The position numbers and the translations under genes were made by a program. The notes under the pieces were generated by a model. It made no database searches, was not told the DNA's origin, and saw nothing but the letters and a program-made list of their open reading frames with translations. This document shows positions 1 through 9,289 of a DNA stretch of 20,919 nucleotides, piece by piece; position 1 is the first letter of the stretch; the number at the start of each line of letters is the position of its first letter. Origin of the DNA: Clostridiales bacterium. Lineage in GTDB: Bacteria; Bacillota; Clostridia; Oscillospirales; Oscillospiraceae. The DNA is taken from positions 1-20,919 of the forward strand of contig JAHZEF010000012.1 of the NCBI GenBank assembly GCA_019422005.1, given 5' to 3'.

Positions 1-1
1 C

Positions 2-154
2 TTCCTTCCCATGGGAAACGGAGCTGTCAAAGCCTTTCTTGCCCTGCAGCTCCTGCTTCTCTTCGGTATGCTCTTTCTGGACTTTCTTCTGGCGCTTGCC
101 TCCCGCAGGGCCCGCAGCCTTTTCCGCAAAACGCCGCCGCGGGAAACCGGCTGA
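2..154 (+). CDS. Possible 3' end of a rightward gene with a hydrophobic segment (doubtful)
   Basis: An open frame runs from the left edge to a TGA at 152-154. If it starts at the ATG at 11-13 it is 47 residues: a leucine-rich stretch at about residues 9-30 that could span a membrane, then an arginine-rich tail (SRRARSLFRK), which fits a positive-inside anchor. The bases before the ATG are pyrimidine-rich and give no ribosome binding site, so if real it is more likely the C-terminus of a gene entering from the left. It would be convergent with the leftward operon that ends at 256. The opposite strand is also open here with a lysine/glutamate-rich product, so the coding strand is not settled. 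Function unknown. Confidence 0.28.
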   Translation, partial: FLPMGNGAVKAFLALQLLLLFGMLFLDFLLALASRRARSLFRKTPPRETG

Positions 155-191
155 CCTGCAGCCCGCATCACGGCAGGCGCCGCCCGATTTC

Positions 192-233
192 AAAAAACCC
201 GTCCATGCCGGGACTCCCGGCATGGACGGGTTT
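192..233 (-). terminator. Intrinsic terminator of the pyrH-polC operon
   Basis: A perfect 18-bp stem pairs 195-212 with 216-233 around a 3-base loop. Read on the minus strand, the stem runs into six T (192-197). It starts 22 bases after the stop of the last gene of the leftward operon. Read on the plus strand only three T follow, so any effect on rightward transcription should be weaker. Confidence 0.9.
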
Positions 234-255
234 CTGCGGGAAGCCGTCCGGCGCC

Positions 256-759
256 TCACGGCTCCGGCGGCCAGGCTTCCGCCACGTACATCACCATCGC
301 CTGCGGATCATACAGCAGGATGATCTGCGCGCCGGGACGTCCCTCCTGTTCCAGGCGGTAGGCAAGCCATTCCTCCGTCGGCTCCGGTTCCGCACGATCC
401 AGCAGGGCCCTGTGCGCGGCGCTCAGGCCCTGGTCAGACCGGTGGGCATCCATCAGATTCTGAAATTCGTCGGCCACCTCCGGAGCGGCCGGTTCCCAAG
501 CCTCCAGCAGATCTTCCACGGCGGCCGTATAGGTCAGCCGGGCAAACAGGTGCCCGGTACGCTCCAGGTCGTCGGCCTCTTCTTTGGTGAAGCCGGCGGG
601 CAGGCCGCCTCCCCAGCGCTCCGCGATTCCCTGGCTGAGGCTGTCGTCGCTGACCTGCCCTGCCTCCTGTTCCAGTTTGGCTGCGGTGGCCTTCCAAAGC
701 ACAATGGAACCGACCACCACCACCAGCAGCGTGGTGAGAATCCGCATTCTCCGGCTCAT
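256..759 (-). CDS. Membrane-anchored hypothetical protein, last gene of the polC operon
   Basis: I do not recognise this 167-residue protein. It opens with MSRRMR followed by a hydrophobic helix at about residues 7-23, so it is probably an N-terminally anchored protein. The rest is acidic, rich in Glu, Asp and Ala, predicted mostly helical by eye, and has no cysteines or catalytic motif I can name. The ATG at 759 is chosen because it sits 4 bases after an A3G8 purine run, a strong Shine-Dalgarno. A TTG at 777 in the same frame would add six residues and overlap the polC stop, but lacks its own site. The polC stop TGA (774-776) lies 14 bases upstream, so the gene is almost certainly transcribed and perhaps translated together with polC. 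The operon terminator follows 22 bases after its stop. Confidence 0.75.
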   Translation of the reverse strand: MSRRMRILTTLLVVVVGSIVLWKATAAKLEQEAGQVSDDSLSQGIAERWGGGLPAGFTKEEADDLERTGHLFARLTYTAAVEDLLEAWEPAAPEVADEFQNLMDAHRSDQGLSAAHRALLDRAEPEPTEEWLAYRLEQEGRPGAQIILLYDPQAMVMYVAEAWPPEP

Positions 760-773
760 GGTTCCCCCCCCTT
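760..773 (-). promoter_or_regulatory. Poly-G ribosome binding site of the gene after polC
   Basis: On the minus strand eight G (771-764) after AA form the Shine-Dalgarno, followed by AACC and the ATG at 759. The site begins directly after the polC stop codon. A mononucleotide run of this length is prone to replication slippage, and a length change would alter SD-to-start spacing rather than the reading frame. Confidence 0.6.
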
Positions 774-3700
774 TCAAAACAGCGAAACCTGGCTGGTATC
801 CGGCAGGTCTCCGAACGCGCCTGCCGCCTTCAGGTTTTCAATATGTGTCTTGGACACTTTGGGGCAGGCCGCCGCAAATTCTTCGATGGAGATAAAACGC
901 TTGCCCTTCCTGCCCTCCACAATATCCCAGGCCGCTGTTTCGCCCAGGCCGGACACGGAAACAAAGGGCGGCAGCAGCCGGTCACCCCGGATTGTAAATT
1001 TCAGCGCTTCCGACTCATACAGGTCAATGGGATCAAAGGCAAACCCGCGCAGGTAAAACTCATAGCAGACCTCCAGCGTAGTCTTCATGTCGTCATCCTT
1101 ATCGGTGGCGTCAGGATTCTCGTTGATCTCCTTGATCTTCCGCTGGACAAGGTCGATGCCATGGCACATCATCGCCGCATCAAACCCGCCTTTCTGACTG
1201 CGGCGGTAAAAATAGGCCGCATAGAACGCCAGGGGTTTATGGACCTTGAACCACGCAATCCGGAATGCCATCATGACATAGGCCACAGCGTGGGCCTTGG
1301 GGAACAGGTATTTGATCTTTTTGCAGGACTCAATGTACCAGGCCGGAACGCCGGCGGCCAGCATCTCCTGTTCGGCCCCGTCCGGCAGTCCCCTGCCCTT
1401 TCGGACAGATTCCATAATTTTGAACGACCGCTTCTCCGGCATGCCGCATTTGATGAGGTACAGCATGATGTCGTCGCGGCAGCCAATCGCATCCTTGACC
1501 GAAGCAGTCCCCGAAACAATCAAATCACGGGCATTCCCCAGCCACACGTCCGTCCCGTGAGAAAAACCGGAAAGCCGGATCAGGATATCGAATTCGTGGG
1601 GCTGGGTATCCACCAGCATGCCGCGGGTAAAAGAGGTTCCGAATTCCGGGATGGCACAGGTGCCCACCGGCCCCAGAAGCGGGTCGTCCTCGAATCCAAG
1701 GATTTTGCTGGACGTAAAGATCGACATGGTATCCTGATCGTCCAGCGGGATCTCCTGCGCGTTCACGCCGGTCATATCCTCCATCATGCGGATCATTGTG
1801 GGATCATCGTGCCCCAGCATGTCCAGCTTCAACAGGTTTTCTTCCATGGAGTGATATTCAAAATGCGTCGTGATGATGTCCGTGTCCGTGGAATCCGCCG
1901 GATGCTGAACCGGGCAGAAATCCCAGATCTCATTTTCCTGGGGGATGACCACCAGGCCGCCCGGATGCTGCCCTGTGGTCCGTTTGACGCCGACACAGCC
2001 GGCCGCCAGCCGGTTTTCCTCGGCTTTGCTGACCACGCGGTTCCGCTCCGCCAGATATTTTTTTGCATAGCCGTAAGCGGTCTTTTCCGCCACAGTGCCG
2101 ATGGTGCCGGCGCGGAACACATGGGAAGCGCCGAACATTTCCACGCAGTAAGCATGGGCCCGGGCCTGGTATTCACCGGAGAAGTTCAGGTCAATATCCG
2201 GCACCTTGTCCCCGCCGAAGCCCAGGAACGTCTCGAAGGGGATGTTGAAGCCGTCCTTGTCCAGCGCCGCGCCGCATACCGGGCACACGGCGTCGGGCAG
2301 GTCCGCCCCGCACGCAATATCCTTCGGCACTTCAAACGTGCAGTATTTGCACTGGGGGCAGCGATAATGGGGCGGGAAGGAATTGACCTCCGTGATGCCG
2401 GACATATAGGCCACAATGGACGAACCCACCGAGCCTCTGGAGCCGACCAGATAGCCGTGCTCCAGAGAGTTCTGAACCAGCTTCTGGGCCGACATATAGA
2501 TGACGTCATAGTGGCAGGAGATGATATCGTGGAGCTCCGTCTCCACACGGTCCGCCACCAGCTTGGGCGGATTCTCTCCGTAGAGCCGGTGCATTTTGCC
2601 GTAGACCAGGGATTTCAGATCCTCCACGGAATTTTCGATGGAGGGCGCAAACAGGTTGTGGGGCACCGGCCGCAGGACTTCGCACATATCGGCAATCCGG
2701 TTCGGATTTTCCACAACAATCTCGTGGGCCACGTCTTCGCCCAGATAGCGGAACTCTTCCAGCATGTCGTCCGTGGTGCGAAAATACAGCGGCAGCTCCC
2801 GGTCGCAGTCCTCAAACCCCTTGGAGGCCAGCAGCAGCCGGCGGTAGATCTCATCCTCCGGGTTCAGGAAATGGACGTCTCCGGTGGCCACCACCGGCTT
2901 GTCCAGCTCCCGTCCCAGCTGAACGACGGTCCGGTTGAAATCCCGAAGCTGCTCTTCATCCTCCGCCATACCCTTGGCCAGCATGAAGCGGTTGTTGGCC
3001 AGGGGCTGGATTTCCAGAAAATCGTAAAACGAGGCGATGCGCAGCAGTTCCTCATGGCTTTTTCCGCTTACAATGGCCTGGAAAAGGTCGCTGGCCTCAC
3101 AGGCTGATCCGATGATCAGCCCCTCGCGCCACTGGAGCAATTCGGATTTCGGAATCCGCGGCGTGCGTTTGAAGTACTTCAGGTGGGAATAGGAAACCAG
3201 GCGATACAGGTTGCGCAGGCCCGTCTGGTTTTTGGCGAACAGGATCATGTGGCGCGCATTGCGGCCGTCCAGCCTTGCGCCGGACCGCAGAGTCGCCATC
3301 AGAGGATTGATCCCCGCCACATCCGTCACCCCCTTCTCCGCCAGCATGGCGAAAAAGCGCCTGAGCATATGGGCCACCGTCATACCGTCGTCCACAGCCC
3401 GGTGATGGTTGAACTCGGGGAGATTCAGCGCCTCGGCCACGATGTTCAGCTTATATTTCCCCAGTTCCGGCAGCAGGTTCTGCGCCAGAATCAGTGTATC
3501 CAGATAGGTCGGCTCATAGGAAATCCCCAGGCGCCGGCAGGCTGCAAGAATAAAGCTGACGTCAAAGTCGGCGTTATGGGCCGCCAAAGGCCGTCCGCCG
3601 CAGAATTCCAGAAATTTCGGCAGGACTTCTTCAATGGAGGGCGCATCCCTGAGCATATCGTCGGTGATGCCCGTCAGGTCAATGATCTGCTGGGTCAGCG

Positions 3701-5081
3701 GACGCCCCGGATTCACAAAGGTCTGGAACTGATCCACAATTTCGCCGTCGCGATAGATTGCCGCGCCGATTTCCGTAATCTCATCCGTCTTGTGGGAGAG
3801 CCCTGTGGTCTCCAGGTCAAATGCGACAAATTCCGCCGTCAACGGGAACTGCCCCGGGCCGTGAACCGCCACCCGGTCGTCCACATCATTGACAAAATAC
3901 GCTTCCACACCGTAAAGGATCTTAATATTTTCATCCGTGCCGGCCACCTTGGCTTTGGATGCCGCCTTCATGGCGTCGGGATAGGACTGGAGGACTCCAT
4001 GGTCCGTAATCGCAATGGCCTTATGTCCCCACTTCGCAGCCAGCGACACGGCGGCCGCCGTGCTGGTCAGGCCGTCCATGGAGGACATGGACGTATGCAG
4101 GTGCAGCTCTACCCGCTTTTCCCCGACGGCCGTATCCTTCCGCACCGGCAGCTCCCCCGCCATGATGGCCTGCGGCTGCAGGACCATCTCATTGTCATAG
4201 CGGTCAAAGGTCATCTTCCCCTGAATCCGGAGAAACATCCCCGGTTTGGATACCTTTTCCAGAATCGGCTGCGCCTTTGCGCTCTCCATAAACTGGTTGA
4301 CGCGCACTGAGCCGGTATTGTCGGTCATATCAAAGCAAATCACCCAGGCGTTGCGCTTTTTCAGCTCCCTGTGGTTGACCGCAAAAACCTTGCCCTCCAC
4401 AATCACCCGGAACATGTCCAGATTCAGATCCCGCATGGGCGTCGCTTCCCCGCGGAACGGTTTTCCGAAAATCAGATTGGCCGGGATCTCCGGCTGCACC
4501 CGCTTCTTCTCCCGCTCCTTCTCGCGGACCGGCGCGGACAGTTCCAGGTGCTGCATCGTCTCCCGCCGGATCCGCTCCGTCTCGGCAAACAGATCCGCAG
4601 CCTCCCCGATGCTTCCGGGCTCTGCAACAATTTCCACCTGCCGGCCGAAGTGCTCCCGGATATACCGGGCCGCCGCCGGCAGATGCGGCTCCAGCGCAGA
4701 TTTTCCATTGGCCCGGAGCTGTACGCGCAGGACGTCCCCCTCCAGCGTCCACCGGGCGCCGGCCAGAATCGAAGACGCCGGCGGATACTCCCGGACTATG
4801 ATATGCGCCAGATCTGCAAACTCCATTTCCCCCAGCAATTCCCCGGGGAATGTGGGAACCAGCTTGACGCGGCGCACGCCGAACCATGCCTCCAGCGCCT
4901 GCTCCGTTTCCCGGAGGTGCCTGTTTGCAATGTAGCACTCCGACCAGATTGTCACTGTGATTTTCCGAACCTGCTTGTCGATCTGCGCATGACAAACTGC
5001 AGCCTGCGCCAGCGCAGCCTGCAGTTCTTCCGGGGGCTGATACCCCCGGAACATGTCCAGCAAATGTACGGTCTTCTCCAT
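774..5081 (-). CDS. polC: DNA polymerase III alpha subunit, PolC type
   Basis: Replicative DNA polymerase of Firmicutes with built-in 3'-5' proofreading. The 1435 residues match the usual PolC length and order: N-terminal domain to about 200, OB fold at about 220-305, first PHP half at about 324-400 (HLHTSMS, ITDHG), DEDDh exonuclease at about 417-575 (D422, E424, D505, H560, D565), second PHP half at about 600-760, then the polymerase core. The core shows the GSRGSVGSS motif at about 880-888, a zinc knuckle (C908, C911, C933, C936), catalytic aspartates in PDIDLNF (D962, D964) and TTGQHPGG at about 1035. A helix-hairpin-helix/C-terminal region follows. ATG at 5081 has an AAGGAG site 4 bases upstream. 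It lies 49 bases downstream of ispG in the same operon, an arrangement common in Firmicutes. No truncation or missing catalytic residue was seen. Confidence 0.98.
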   Translation of the reverse strand: MEKTVHLLDMFRGYQPPEELQAALAQAAVCHAQIDKQVRKITVTIWSECYIANRHLRETEQALEAWFGVRRVKLVPTFPGELLGEMEFADLAHIIVREYPPASSILAGARWTLEGDVLRVQLRANGKSALEPHLPAAARYIREHFGRQVEIVAEPGSIGEAADLFAETERIRRETMQHLELSAPVREKEREKKRVQPEIPANLIFGKPFRGEATPMRDLNLDMFRVIVEGKVFAVNHRELKKRNAWVICFDMTDNTGSVRVNQFMESAKAQPILEKVSKPGMFLRIQGKMTFDRYDNEMVLQPQAIMAGELPVRKDTAVGEKRVELHLHTSMSSMDGLTSTAAAVSLAAKWGHKAIAITDHGVLQSYPDAMKAASKAKVAGTDENIKILYGVEAYFVNDVDDRVAVHGPGQFPLTAEFVAFDLETTGLSHKTDEITEIGAAIYRDGEIVDQFQTFVNPGRPLTQQIIDLTGITDDMLRDAPSIEEVLPKFLEFCGGRPLAAHNADFDVSFILAACRRLGISYEPTYLDTLILAQNLLPELGKYKLNIVAEALNLPEFNHHRAVDDGMTVAHMLRRFFAMLAEKGVTDVAGINPLMATLRSGARLDGRNARHMILFAKNQTGLRNLYRLVSYSHLKYFKRTPRIPKSELLQWREGLIIGSACEASDLFQAIVSGKSHEELLRIASFYDFLEIQPLANNRFMLAKGMAEDEEQLRDFNRTVVQLGRELDKPVVATGDVHFLNPEDEIYRRLLLASKGFEDCDRELPLYFRTTDDMLEEFRYLGEDVAHEIVVENPNRIADMCEVLRPVPHNLFAPSIENSVEDLKSLVYGKMHRLYGENPPKLVADRVETELHDIISCHYDVIYMSAQKLVQNSLEHGYLVGSRGSVGSSIVAYMSGITEVNSFPPHYRCPQCKYCTFEVPKDIACGADLPDAVCPVCGAALDKDGFNIPFETFLGFGGDKVPDIDLNFSGEYQARAHAYCVEMFGASHVFRAGTIGTVAEKTAYGYAKKYLAERNRVVSKAEENRLAAGCVGVKRTTGQHPGGLVVIPQENEIWDFCPVQHPADSTDTDIITTHFEYHSMEENLLKLDMLGHDDPTMIRMMEDMTGVNAQEIPLDDQDTMSIFTSSKILGFEDDPLLGPVGTCAIPEFGTSFTRGMLVDTQPHEFDILIRLSGFSHGTDVWLGNARDLIVSGTASVKDAIGCRDDIMLYLIKCGMPEKRSFKIMESVRKGRGLPDGAEQEMLAAGVPAWYIESCKKIKYLFPKAHAVAYVMMAFRIAWFKVHKPLAFYAAYFYRRSQKGGFDAAMMCHGIDLVQRKIKEINENPDATDKDDDMKTTLEVCYEFYLRGFAFDPIDLYESEALKFTIRGDRLLPPFVSVSGLGETAAWDIVEGRKGKRFISIEEFAAACPKVSKTHIENLKAAGAFGDLPDTSQVSLF

Positions 5082-5130
5082 GATACTCCTTTTGTACTGC
5101 AGAGGCGCGCTGCAGAAATGATTCAGCCGC

Positions 5131-6168
5131 CTACAGGGTTTCTATGTAAGCAAGCAGCGCCGGCAGCAGCTCATGGTACGGAAGCTTCTGCTTTTTTTCG
5201 CCCTTTACAAACAAAAAACCGCAGTCCTCGCCGCCTGCAATGCCGACGTCCGCCTCCCTCGCCTCACCGGGGCCGTTGACCACACAGCCCATCACCGCTA
5301 CAGTGATGGGTTTTTCGCAGTCCCGCAGCGCCTCCTCCACCTGTCTGGCCAGACTGATCAGATCGATCCGCGTCCGACCGCAGGTGGGGCATGCCACAAT
5401 GTTGACGCCCTCACGCCGCAGGCCCGCAGCCTTTAAAATCGCCCTGGCCGCCCGGACTTCCTCCACAGGGTCATCGGTCAGCGACACCCGGATGGTATCG
5501 CCGATCCCCATGCACAGCAGGCCTCCGATTCCCATGGCCGACTTGATCGTGCCCATATAGGCGGTTCCGGTCTCCGTGACGCCCAGATGCAGCGGATACC
5601 GGGAACTGTCATGAAACAGCCGGTACGCCTCCATCATCACCGGGACGCTGGAGGACTTCATGGAAACGCAGATATCGGAAAAACCGCAGTCCTCCAGCAG
5701 GTGAATGTGAGAGAAGGCGCTCTCGACCAGGGCCTGCGCAGTCGGATGCCCATACCGTTCCAGCAGCCGCTTGTCCAGACTGCCGCCATTGACGCCGATG
5801 CGAATGGGAATCCCCCGCTCCCGGCATACATCCACCACGGCACGGACCCGCTCCGCGCCGCCGATATTCCCCGGATTGATCCGGATTTTTGCCGCTCCGC
5901 CCTCAGCGGCCGCAATGGCCAGGCGGTAGTCGAAATGGATATCCGCCACCAGCGGCAACGGCGACGCGGCTGCAATGGCCCGGAACGCCCGGGCCGATTC
6001 CGGATCCGGTACCGCCAGCCGCACAATCTGGCAGCCTGCGGCCGCCAGCGCCCGGATCTGGGCCAGAGACCCCTCCACATCCGTGGTCCCCGTATTCAGC
6101 ATGGACTGAATCGAGACCGGCGCGCCGCCGCCCACCGCTACATTGCCCACCATAATCTGTTTTGTCAT
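5131..6168 (-). CDS. ispG: 4-hydroxy-3-methylbut-2-en-1-yl diphosphate synthase
   Basis: IspG (GcpE) makes HMBDP from methylerythritol cyclodiphosphate, the penultimate step of the MEP isoprenoid pathway, using a [4Fe-4S] cluster. The 345-residue protein begins with VGNVAVGGGAPVSIQSM, typical of the TIM-barrel N-terminus. The cluster ligands are visible as C260 and C263 (CPTCG), C295 (MGCVVNGPG) and E302. The short form without the plant/Chlamydia insert is expected for bacteria. ATG at 6168 comes 6 bases after the rseP stop. The upstream AAAGG overlaps the end of rseP, a modest site, so coupling to rseP translation is likely. dxr of the same pathway lies two genes upstream in the operon. Confidence 0.97.
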   Translation of the reverse strand: MTKQIMVGNVAVGGGAPVSIQSMLNTGTTDVEGSLAQIRALAAAGCQIVRLAVPDPESARAFRAIAAASPLPLVADIHFDYRLAIAAAEGGAAKIRINPGNIGGAERVRAVVDVCRERGIPIRIGVNGGSLDKRLLERYGHPTAQALVESAFSHIHLLEDCGFSDICVSMKSSSVPVMMEAYRLFHDSSRYPLHLGVTETGTAYMGTIKSAMGIGGLLCMGIGDTIRVSLTDDPVEEVRAARAILKAAGLRREGVNIVACPTCGRTRIDLISLARQVEEALRDCEKPITVAVMGCVVNGPGEAREADVGIAGGEDCGFLFVKGEKKQKLPYHELLPALLAYIETL

Positions 6169-6174
6169 CTGTCA

Positions 6175-7245
6175 TCAGCCTTTGAATAATTTGAAAATGT
6201 CGTGGAACGACACATAGGCCATGAAGGCCAGAAGCACAATCATGCCCGCAGCATGCAGATACCCTTCATACTTGGGATTGAGCTTCTTTCTGGTCAGTTT
6301 CTCCACTGCGGTTGTCAGCAGCAGGCAGAGCACCCTGCCGCCGTCCAGCGCCGGAATCGGCAGCATGTTCATGACAGCCAGGTTGATGGCGATAAATGCA
6401 GCCAGATAGAGCACATTGGCCACGCCCATCCCCACCGTCTGGGCGGACTCCCCGGTCTGCGTGATCACGGACACAATCCCCACCGGGCCGGACATGTCGT
6501 TGACGCCCACCTTTCCCGTCAGCAAATCCTGAAGCCCCAGCCGGACCAGCCGGACAAAGTCCATACTGTTATTCCAGCTGTAGCGCAGGACGGATCCGAC
6601 CGTCTTGTCCGCAACGCTGCCGTATTCAAACCCGTAAAGGTACCGGGTCTCCCCGTCAATCTCAAAGTACTGCTTTTCCATCGCGTAATCATTCAGGAAA
6701 ACCTTTTCCCCGCCGCGCAGCACCACCAGGTCAAACACGCCGGTGGAATTGCGTTCCAGAAGCATGCGGATATCGTCCTCAATATACACACGCTCTCCGT
6801 CAATCTTATAAAAAACATCGCCCTCCTGCAGGCCGCCCGGCGCGCCGATGGCCGCGCCGTCATAGATTCGCGTGATGTCGTTGTTTTGAATGGCCCCGTA
6901 GGAGGACATCAGAATCAGCACAATCAGGAAACCGGCTACAAAATTCATAAAGGATCCGGCCACCAGGATGATCATCCGCCGCCACCATGCAACCGAAGTA
7001 AACGCGCGGGGATTCTGACTGTCCTCGTCCTCACCCTCCATCGCGCAGAAACCGCCGATGGGAATCGCGCGGATGGAATAGACCGTCTCTCCCTTTTTCT
7101 TCTGCCAGAGCACCGGCCCCATACAGATGGCAAATTCATTGACCTGCACCCCCAGGCGCTTTGCCGCCAGAAAGTGCCCCAGTTCGTGGACAAAGATCAG
7201 AAAGCTGAAAATCAGAATTGCAAACAGGATATAAAGAATTGTCAT
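6175..7245 (-). CDS. rseP: Site-2 intramembrane zinc metalloprotease RseP/RasP
   Basis: M50 family protease that cuts membrane-embedded segments such as anti-sigma factors and signal peptide remnants. The 356 residues begin with a hydrophobic helix carrying the zinc motif HELGH (H20, E21, H24). A PDZ-like domain lies at about 120-190, where GLQEGDVFYKIDGE is typical, and the third zinc ligand lies in NMLPIPALDGG (D301). At least four hydrophobic segments are seen, at about 1-20, 88-115, 275-292 and 333-348. GTG/ATG choice is clear: ATG at 7245 has a GAGGT site overlapping the dxr stop, with a 9-base gap between genes. The position between dxr and ispG is the usual Firmicutes one. Confidence 0.96.
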   Translation of the reverse strand: MTILYILFAILIFSFLIFVHELGHFLAAKRLGVQVNEFAICMGPVLWQKKKGETVYSIRAIPIGGFCAMEGEDEDSQNPRAFTSVAWWRRMIILVAGSFMNFVAGFLIVLILMSSYGAIQNNDITRIYDGAAIGAPGGLQEGDVFYKIDGERVYIEDDIRMLLERNSTGVFDLVVLRGGEKVFLNDYAMEKQYFEIDGETRYLYGFEYGSVADKTVGSVLRYSWNNSMDFVRLVRLGLQDLLTGKVGVNDMSGPVGIVSVITQTGESAQTVGMGVANVLYLAAFIAINLAVMNMLPIPALDGGRVLCLLLTTAVEKLTRKKLNPKYEGYLHAAGMIVLLAFMAYVSFHDIFKLFKG

Positions 7246-7254
7246 GCAAGTACC

Positions 7255-8400
7255 TCACAAATGCGAATAAACGCTTTCCCGCGCCGCACGATCGGCCTCC
7301 AGGATCTGCTCCAGATTCGGATTTTGAATCTGCGGCGTCTCTTCCATGGCACGGGCCACTGCATCGGACAGCTGATAAAATCCGATCCGGCCTTCCAGAA
7401 ACAGGGCGACCGCCGCTTCGTTGGCGCCGTTCAGCGCCGCGCAGGCCGTCCCGCCGCGCCCGGCCGCCCGGCACGCCAGTTCCAGGCAGGGAAACGCCTC
7501 CCGGTCCGGCGCTTCAAAGGTCAGCGGGCCGCAGGACAGCAGATCCAGCGCGGGAGCCGGGCTGGCTGCCCGCTCCGGATATGTCAGCGCCAGCTGGATG
7601 GGAATGCGCATATCCGGGGTCCCCAACTGCGCCAGCACCGCGCCGTCCCGGAATTCCACCAGGGAGTGCACAATGCTCTGCCGGTGCACCAGAACCTCCA
7701 CCTGAGAAAGCGGCATACCGTACAGACGCATGGCCTCGATCACCTCCAGGCCCTTGTTCATCATCGTGGCGCAGTCCACTGTGATCTTCGGCCCCATTTT
7801 CCAGTTGGGGTGGCGCAGGGCCTCGTCCTTAGTTACTGTACGCAGCTTTTCCGGTTTCATGCCAAAAAAGGGGCCTCCGGACGCAGTCAAAATCAGGCGC
7901 CTGACTTCCGCACGCGACCGGCACCCCATCAGGCACTGGAAAATTGCTGAATGCTCCGAATCCACCGGAATAATTTCCGCGCCGCTGGCCGCGGCCTCCG
8001 CCATCACCAGCTCGCCGGCGCAGACCAGCGTCTCCTTGTTGGCCAGCGCGATCCGCTTCCGCCGGCGGATCGCCTCCAGCGTCGGGCGAAGCCCCACCAT
8101 GCCCACCACGGCCGTCAGGACGGTGTCGGCCTCCTCCATGGCAGCCGCCGCAATCAGCCCCTCTGTGCCGCTCAGGACTTCAATTTCCAGATCGGCCAGT
8201 CTGGCGCGCAGATCATCCGCCGCCTCGGCAGAGGCCATCACGGCAAGCCGCGGACGGAATCTGCGGCACTGCGCTTCCAGGCGGCGCACATCGGAACCGG
8301 CAGTCAGCGCGGCCACCCGAATCTTTGTATGGGAAATCACGTCCAGCGCCTGCCGGCCGATGGAGCCGGTGCTTCCCAAAATTGCAATCACATTACTCAT
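7255..8400 (-). CDS. dxr: 1-deoxy-D-xylulose 5-phosphate reductoisomerase
   Basis: Dxr (IspC) turns DXP into 2-C-methyl-D-erythritol 4-phosphate with NADPH and a divalent metal, the first committed MEP step. The 381-residue length is normal. The NADPH-binding GSTGSIG is at 9-15. Metal ligands are D147 and E149 (PVDSEHSA) and E219 in MMNKGLE (N215, K216). The phosphate-binding TASGGPF and flexible-loop HPNWKMG are also present. ATG at 8400 follows a weak GGGATGAG site. A 48-base gap separates it from cdsA, with only a 5-bp stem (GGCCG/CGGCC) in it. It is in the same operon as ispG and uppS, so early and late isoprenoid steps are probably expressed together. Confidence 0.97.
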   Translation of the reverse strand: MSNVIAILGSTGSIGRQALDVISHTKIRVAALTAGSDVRRLEAQCRRFRPRLAVMASAEAADDLRARLADLEIEVLSGTEGLIAAAAMEEADTVLTAVVGMVGLRPTLEAIRRRKRIALANKETLVCAGELVMAEAAASGAEIIPVDSEHSAIFQCLMGCRSRAEVRRLILTASGGPFFGMKPEKLRTVTKDEALRHPNWKMGPKITVDCATMMNKGLEVIEAMRLYGMPLSQVEVLVHRQSIVHSLVEFRDGAVLAQLGTPDMRIPIQLALTYPERAASPAPALDLLSCGPLTFEAPDREAFPCLELACRAAGRGGTACAALNGANEAAVALFLEGRIGFYQLSDAVARAMEETPQIQNPNLEQILEADRAARESVYSHL

Positions 8401-8448
8401 CGTCTCATCCCTGTATCCTGTTCCGAGGGCCGTAAACCGGCCGCTGTA

Positions 8449-9270
8449 CTACCCGCGCACGAGGCCAAACATCAGCCATACAAACGGAGCGACAAACGTC
8501 ACGCTGTCGAACCGGTCCAAAATCCCGCCGTGGCCGGGAAGCAGCTTCCCGTAGTCCTTGACGCCGAATTCCCGCTTGATCACGGAAAAGCTCAGATCCC
8601 CCACCTGGCTGACAACGCTGCCGGCCACTCCGAACAGGAGCGCTTCCCACCAGGTCAGCAGCATCCCGCCCATGGCCAGCCTGCAGATCCAGAGGAGCAG
8701 CGCCATCCCGGCAACGCCGCCGAGCAGTCCGCCGACAGCGCCCTCCACCGTCTTTTTGGGGCTCACCAGAGGCGCCAGCTTGTGCCGGCCGAACAGCATC
8801 CCAGCAAACAGGGCAAAGGTATCGCTGCCGAAGGAAATACAAAGCGGCACAAATACCAGCGCCTTCCCCAGATCCGGCGTCAGCCGGAGCCGCAGCAGGC
8901 ACGAGAGCATGGCCGGAAACACCAGGCCTGCAAAGACAGCCGCAGTCAGATCCCCAAACGGGATGGCGTCCTGGCGGCCATAGCGTACAATCGACAGCAC
9001 AAACAGCAGGCAGAGATACGCCAGCGCCAGATACGGGAACAGGCTGCCGGAGCCATCGGGTGCGAAACAGAGTTCCAGCGGCACCAGCGCGGCCGCAGCC
9101 GCCGCAGACACCCGCAGGATCCTCCGGGCCCCCACCGCATGCAGCAATTCCCAGGCCCCGATGGCGCACATGACGGCCAGAAGCGCCGCGGTGGCTCCGG
9201 ACGGCGCCCATATCAGTACCAGAAGCAAAAACGGGATTCCAATCACAGCAACCATTACGCGTTTTACCAT
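8449..9270 (-). CDS. cdsA: Phosphatidate cytidylyltransferase (CDP-diacylglycerol synthase)
   Basis: Makes CDP-diacylglycerol from phosphatidate and CTP at the membrane, the branch point for phospholipids. With the start at ATG 9270 it has 273 residues and about seven to eight hydrophobic segments. The family signature is complete near the C-terminus: K232-R233, K238-D239, H247-G-G and D252-R-F-D255. Conserved GSDTFA (148-153) and SPKKTVEG (170-177) are also seen. The ATG at 9270 is preferred because GGAGGGG stands about 8 bases upstream and uppS ends 19 bases before. The frame is open further to 9339, but those added residues are charged and would overlap uppS. Confidence 0.95.
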   Translation of the reverse strand: MVKRVMVAVIGIPFLLLVLIWAPSGATAALLAVMCAIGAWELLHAVGARRILRVSAAAAAALVPLELCFAPDGSGSLFPYLALAYLCLLFVLSIVRYGRQDAIPFGDLTAAVFAGLVFPAMLSCLLRLRLTPDLGKALVFVPLCISFGSDTFALFAGMLFGRHKLAPLVSPKKTVEGAVGGLLGGVAGMALLLWICRLAMGGMLLTWWEALLFGVAGSVVSQVGDLSFSVIKREFGVKDYGKLLPGHGGILDRFDSVTFVAPFVWLMFGLVRG

Positions 9271-9289
9271 TGTCCTGCGTCCCCTCCGC

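Noticed and set aside
843..3107. Long rightward open frame (over 700 codons) opposite polC, and a similar one at 3183-4310
   Set aside because: They lie antisense to unmistakable PolC sequence, have no ribosome site or recognisable domain, and are expected from GC-rich codon bias.
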